Of a stretch of 24,962 bases of DNA, positions 21,901 to 24,962 are shown piece after piece; position 1 is the stretch's first letter, and each line of letters opens with the position of its first letter. The notes under the pieces were generated by a model, which worked only from the letters and a program-made list of their open reading frames with translations, did no database searches and was not told the DNA's origin. This DNA comes from Tieghemiomyces parasiticus (taxonomy: Eukaryota; Kickxellomycota; Dimargaritomycetes; Dimargaritales; Dimargaritaceae). The translations under genes were made by a program, and so were the position numbers. The stretch lies in NCBI GenBank assembly GCA_027575765.1, contig JANBPT010000723.1, positions 1 through 24,962 on the forward strand, written 5' to 3'.

Positions 21901-22980
21901 GCTATTGGAATATAGCAAAGGTCAGACGTTCTCTGTTGGGGCGATCCTTTTTCAAGCGCATTAGAATTCACCCTACTCTCCCCTCTCCCACCGTTGTCTC
22001 AAGCCTATTCATCGTGGGCTGCTAATATTTTATCATTCATTCTGATGACCGAGCGATGCTTTACAGCGAAAAAACAATCTTGGCTAGACCGTTTGCCGAC
22101 ATGTTAGCCAAGAAAACTCCATGTAACTTGGGCTTCTGTATTCTAAGGGGCGCAGTAAACTGTGCTGTCGCGTCAACGGGTACTCAGCTCCTACCGGTGC
22201 AGCGTACACAATCATAACAATGAAATTGTTCGGGGGACTCGTATTGTCTTAACGTGGCAGAAGAGTGTCATTGCAGAATACAGTCTCCGATGAAATCCCC
22301 CCCCCACCATGTCTGAGTATTGACGGGGCGCCATTGAAAATAGTACCAAAAATACTGCCAATTGACCCCGTTCAGTGCGACCAAAGAGGTGGGGCTAGGT
22401 AAGGCAAAAAAGGGATGGACTGGTGCCTTCCCTTCTACCGCTCCAGGCTAACGTCCTTGTCAACTATCCATTGGCCCAGTAATTCTGGCAGTGGAGATTC
22501 GGAGGTTAATAGAAGGGGGGAGTGGTGGATTAAGGCCTCGATGTGCAGACCTATTGTCAAATACGATACCCAAGGGAAGTTACCAATCCCGATAGGGCCT
22601 TGAAAACTTAAAGGGGCCATTTATTCCGTATCAACCTCTCTAAAAAGGACGATCATTCTTTGGCCATGTGTGGTTCGACAGCCGCAGCCACGGATTCACC
22701 GATCTTTTCTCGCCGTATCCAGTAATTGGCCGTCAAGCAGGTAGGTATTATCGGCTAACCCACCACCATTTTCGACACCCTGCAGGTGAACTAGTGGTTT
22801 GAGCCGGTGGGCCTCTAGACGTGTGTGCCTCATTACCGGAAAACAGGTGCGCTATGGTGTGGCTAAGTATGGAGGTAGGACCGTGGCCTTGCCTAGTGCC
22901 AGGACACCTTGAAATATATCCACAGTCCGGCTGAATCCTGCGTAGATAAATAGACAGCTCAACACCGCCACTTCCAGATC
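18923..22980. other. Long spacer (about 4 kb) with no convincing gene
   Basis: After roughly 500 bases of T/C-rich 3' sequence following the OPI1-type gene, the composition becomes balanced to AT-rich. Open frames are all short (97 codons or fewer) and scattered on both strands, with no domain I know. Visible simple features are a TATG/TA repeat (20821-20842), TTTATTTATTT (about 20557-20565) and G or C runs (about 21890-21899 and 22299-22306). An intron-like stretch (GTAGGT at 22741, GGCTAACCC, CCCTGCAG ending 22791) occurs in the last part but has no clear exons around it. Confidence 0.5.
20821..20842. repeat. TATG/TA microsatellite
   Basis: This is a short alternating run of ATATGTATAT and TATATATATA units in spacer DNA. 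Confidence 0.6.
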
Positions 22981-22987
22981 CTTCCTC

Positions 22988-22994
22988 TATATAG
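22988..22994 (+). promoter_or_regulatory. TATA box of the small secreted-peptide gene
   Basis: TATATAG lies 86 bases before the start codon at 23080. It is followed by C/T-rich sequence (CTCAAACTCCTTCTCTAATT), a usual fungal core promoter layout that would give a leader of roughly 40-60 bases. Confidence 0.55.
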
Positions 22995-23079
22995 CTACTT
23001 CCACGAGCATACCAATTGTTTGACTACTAAGCCACCGAACTGAACTATCTACTCAAACTCCTTCTCTAATTTCCTCACG

Positions 23080-23298
23080 ATGGTTTCCCTCCGCCTCGCC
23101 TTCGTCGTCTCCGCTTTGGCCACCGCCCTCATGGTCTCCGCTCTGCCCACCGACGACCGTGTCCCGGCCCTCGCCAAGCGTGCGGTTCCCCCCCAGGCTG
23201 CCGCTGCTCTCTCTGTTCCTGCTACAGGTACTGGTCTCGGCGGTGGTAGTAGCGGCACTGGTGGCGGCATCGGTATGCGCTGGGGTGGCCGGTGGTAA
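23080..23298 (+). CDS. Small secreted peptide precursor with signal peptide and Kex2-type site
   Basis: This encodes 72 residues and I do not recognise the family. Residues 1-21 form a clear signal peptide: a basic residue (R5), a hydrophobic core LAFVVSALATALMV, and a likely cleavage after V-S-A. Residues 22-34 are a short pro-segment ending in ALAKR, a dibasic Kex2-type site (K33-R34). Cleavage would release a 38-residue peptide, first Ala/Pro-rich and then Gly-rich, ending GMRWGGRW; it has no cysteine. The codons are almost all C- or T-ending, which suggests high expression, and there is a TATA box 86 bases upstream and a possible AATAAA at 23544. An alternative reading would splice at GTATGC (23270) to an AG near 23331, changing the tail. 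A secreted peptide or wall-associated Gly-rich peptide are both possible; neither is shown. Confidence 0.7.
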   Translation: MVSLRLAFVVSALATALMVSALPTDDRVPALAKRAVPPQAAAALSVPATGTGLGGGSSGTGGGIGMRWGGRW

Positions 23299-23543
23299 AC
23301 CATACCTGCTGAATCTGGATCTCTATTACGTGTGTTGCAGCCATTTTGATTCCGGATTCCATTTGATCGTACTGCCTGTAATCTACCAGTGGCAGCTCTC
23401 AGATGCTTCGTAGTAGTTTTAGATTACCAACGACTCTACATTATCCGGGCCATTATATTGGTACAGCTGGTCCACTGCCCTTGCATGCTGGCAACTTATT
23501 AAATGAATAAGCGCACGATGCTCATATACGACCAATAATACTT

Positions 23544-23549
23544 AATAAA
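23544..23549 (+). terminator. Possible poly(A) signal of the secreted-peptide gene
   Basis: AATAAA lies 246 bases after the stop codon, in AT-rich DNA with further TAATAA-like motifs. It is plausible but not unique. Confidence 0.35.
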
Positions 23550-24404
23550 TCGTCCTTAATAATCTCCATACCCTATTTCGACTGACGAAAACGCACATCT
23601 TCATTTTTTCAACAGCAATGAAACATGGGCGCAGTGATCCACCAAAGCTAAAGCTGTCTTTCGGTACCACATGTGTCAGAAGTATATTTTTATATCATTC
23701 TACGTCTGTATGGTAGGTATGGACCGCGGTAGTCGTTAAGACAATTAAAAATGAGTAGTTAACAGTAGATTTAATAGAATGACCCTTCCGGGTCTTGCAT
23801 AGCCGAACTGGATCATGAAGATGGTGTACGTGCGGCGTCTCGATTAGGTGATGGTCGAGCCTGGTTGAGGTTGTGCGGGGGGTTTGTGTGGGATCTAATA
23901 CGCAACATGACTTTGCAAGTAGATACCGAATCAATAGAAAAATTCGGCTACTTTCTCTGTTAGTAGATAATACGGGGTAGTCAGCCGACTTACGCTTAGA
24001 GAAGGGGAGATAAACAGCAGCTGGAAGCATTCCAGTTAAGCGGACCTTGCCATCGATATCGATCTGGAGTGTAAGTGGTGACTGGTGGTTCCCTTGGCCA
24101 TAGCATTTTGGCAGCCATAGTCTGAGTGAAGATTTCAATGTATTATCTGGCTTTTAGGACAAGGTCAATAGCAGTGTATTCGCAGAGCCAGAGTGAGAGA
24201 CGTGTAAACTTATCACACGCATGGCCTCAAGTGAATAATTTCTAAGAGGCTGAGCAATCAGGTAATTGATTCTTTCGAGAATAATACAGTGGTCAGTTCG
24301 ATATAATAATGAAGTGCGGGGTACCCTAACCATTTAAATACCACTTGCTCTATTAATAGGAGTTTATGCATACCAACTGTCGACAGTTTAGACGGCTTAC
24401 CAAG

Positions 24405-24962
24405 TTATTTGGAACTCTCTATCGAAAGAGGCCCTAGAGTTATTGGACTGGGGCCAAGCAGGCTTCCGTTAACAGACCATCCATGGCAACTTCCAGTGTA
24501 CCAGTTTTGATACCTTGGTGATGCTGTTTGGTAACCTGTACTGACGGAAAGTTGTAAGGTACCGGGTCGGAACCATAATGAGGATTCGAAGTAGTTTGAT
24601 TCTCTCCTCATCAACGTACCCTCAAGTGGCTGTAACCTGATGCCTGGATAAAATCCTCTAATGTAGCGACAGGCAATGACAGTTAAGCCCTTCATATGCC
24701 GTCTCCCAGGCTTACAGAATGGGCCTCATTTCACACTCGATGTAGAAGTTGGCAGAGGCTTTGACATCAGGGGGCTTGACGCTCAAGTTAAGCTTACCGT
24801 GTCTGATATATATATATATATGTGTGTTTCGCCGCCGGTGGCATGGGTCCTTTGCAGAATGTCTGTTCCGCCCATTCGGAGGTCGACGGACCTTTAGCGG
24901 AAGCTGGACAGCTCGTAGGAACCGCGTCGGAGGCTTGAGGTTGCGAGACGGCTGTAGGGGAA
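24405..24962 (-). CDS. Candidate spliced gene entering from the right edge, unrecognised
   Basis: On the minus strand one frame is open from the right edge (24962) to a TAA at 24712-24714, about 82 codons, including SVKPPDVKASANFYIECEMR. Just before that stop is a GTAAGC donor (24715 down to 24710). A 58-base intron to an ATTAG acceptor (ending 24658), with a CTTAAC branch-like site inside, joins in frame to a second segment (24657 to 24405) that ends in TAA and contains SNYFESSLWFRPGTLQLSV. No start codon is seen in the first piece, so the gene would begin outside the window. I recognise no domain. Against it, a TA microsatellite at 24806-24821 lies inside the first segment, and the + strand is also open over part of it. 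Confidence 0.25.
24806..24821. repeat. TA dinucleotide microsatellite
   Basis: Eight AT units followed by GTGTGT. It lies inside the candidate minus-strand frame at the right edge, where it would encode a His-Ile-Tyr-Ile-Tyr-Ile run, or it may mark an intron. Confidence 0.8.

Noticed and set aside
13567..22390. Shared GCGACCAAAGAGGT near 13568 and 22378
   Set aside because: It is a 14-base identity without extension on either side, so chance is the simpler explanation; no repeat family is visible.
22680..22800. Possible short gene with an intron (GTAGGT, GGCTAACCC, CTGCAG)
   Set aside because: The intron signals are good, but the flanking frames are short, no start is clear and the downstream frame closes quickly.
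24676..24897. 73-codon + strand frame at the right edge
   Set aside because: The frame runs through the TA microsatellite and shares the region with a minus-strand frame that has better codon ends and splice signals.

Overview
The window looks like nuclear DNA of a filamentous, early-diverging fungus. The genes are split by GT-AG introns with CTAAC/TACTAAT-type branch sites, and the codons mostly end in C or G. The recognisable proteins are fungal or eukaryotic: an Urb2/Npa2 ribosome-biogenesis factor, a Cti6-like PHD-finger protein and an Opi1-family repressor. The very long disordered insertions, GC-rich genes, AT-richer spacers and frequent C/G homopolymers would fit a zoopagomycotan such as Kickxellomycotina, but that placement is an impression and not a demonstrated result.

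Layout, left to right. Positions 1-345 are a GC-rich edge piece that may be the 3' end of a gene; 346-2076 is AT-rich spacer. Positions 2077-8448 (+) hold a giant two-exon URB2/NPA2-type gene ending near a canonical poly(A) signal. Positions 8600-10805 are a long spacer and pyrimidine-rich leader. Positions 10806-12470 (+) hold a PHD-finger gene with only 4 coding bases in its first exon. Positions 14188-14260 (+) are an intronless tRNA-Lys(UUU). A second long pyrimidine-rich leader precedes the three-exon OPI1-type gene at 16299-18922 (+). About 4.1 kb without a convincing gene follows. At 23080-23298 (+) is a 72-residue secreted peptide precursor with a signal peptide and a Lys-Arg processing site. 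At the right edge (about 23.9-24.96 kb, minus strand) several open segments bounded by intron-like signals may be a spliced gene entering from the right; its function is not recognised.

How the genes relate: in budding yeast, Opi1 represses phospholipid-synthesis genes partly through Sin3-Rpd3 and Cyc8-Tup1, and Cti6 is a PHD subunit of the Rpd3L complex that also binds Cyc8-Tup1. Finding both families as neighbours on the same strand is the most suggestive biological link here, though it may be coincidence. URB2 belongs to the separate process of 60S ribosome maturation. I saw no transposon, CRISPR array or recognisable new defence or metabolic system.
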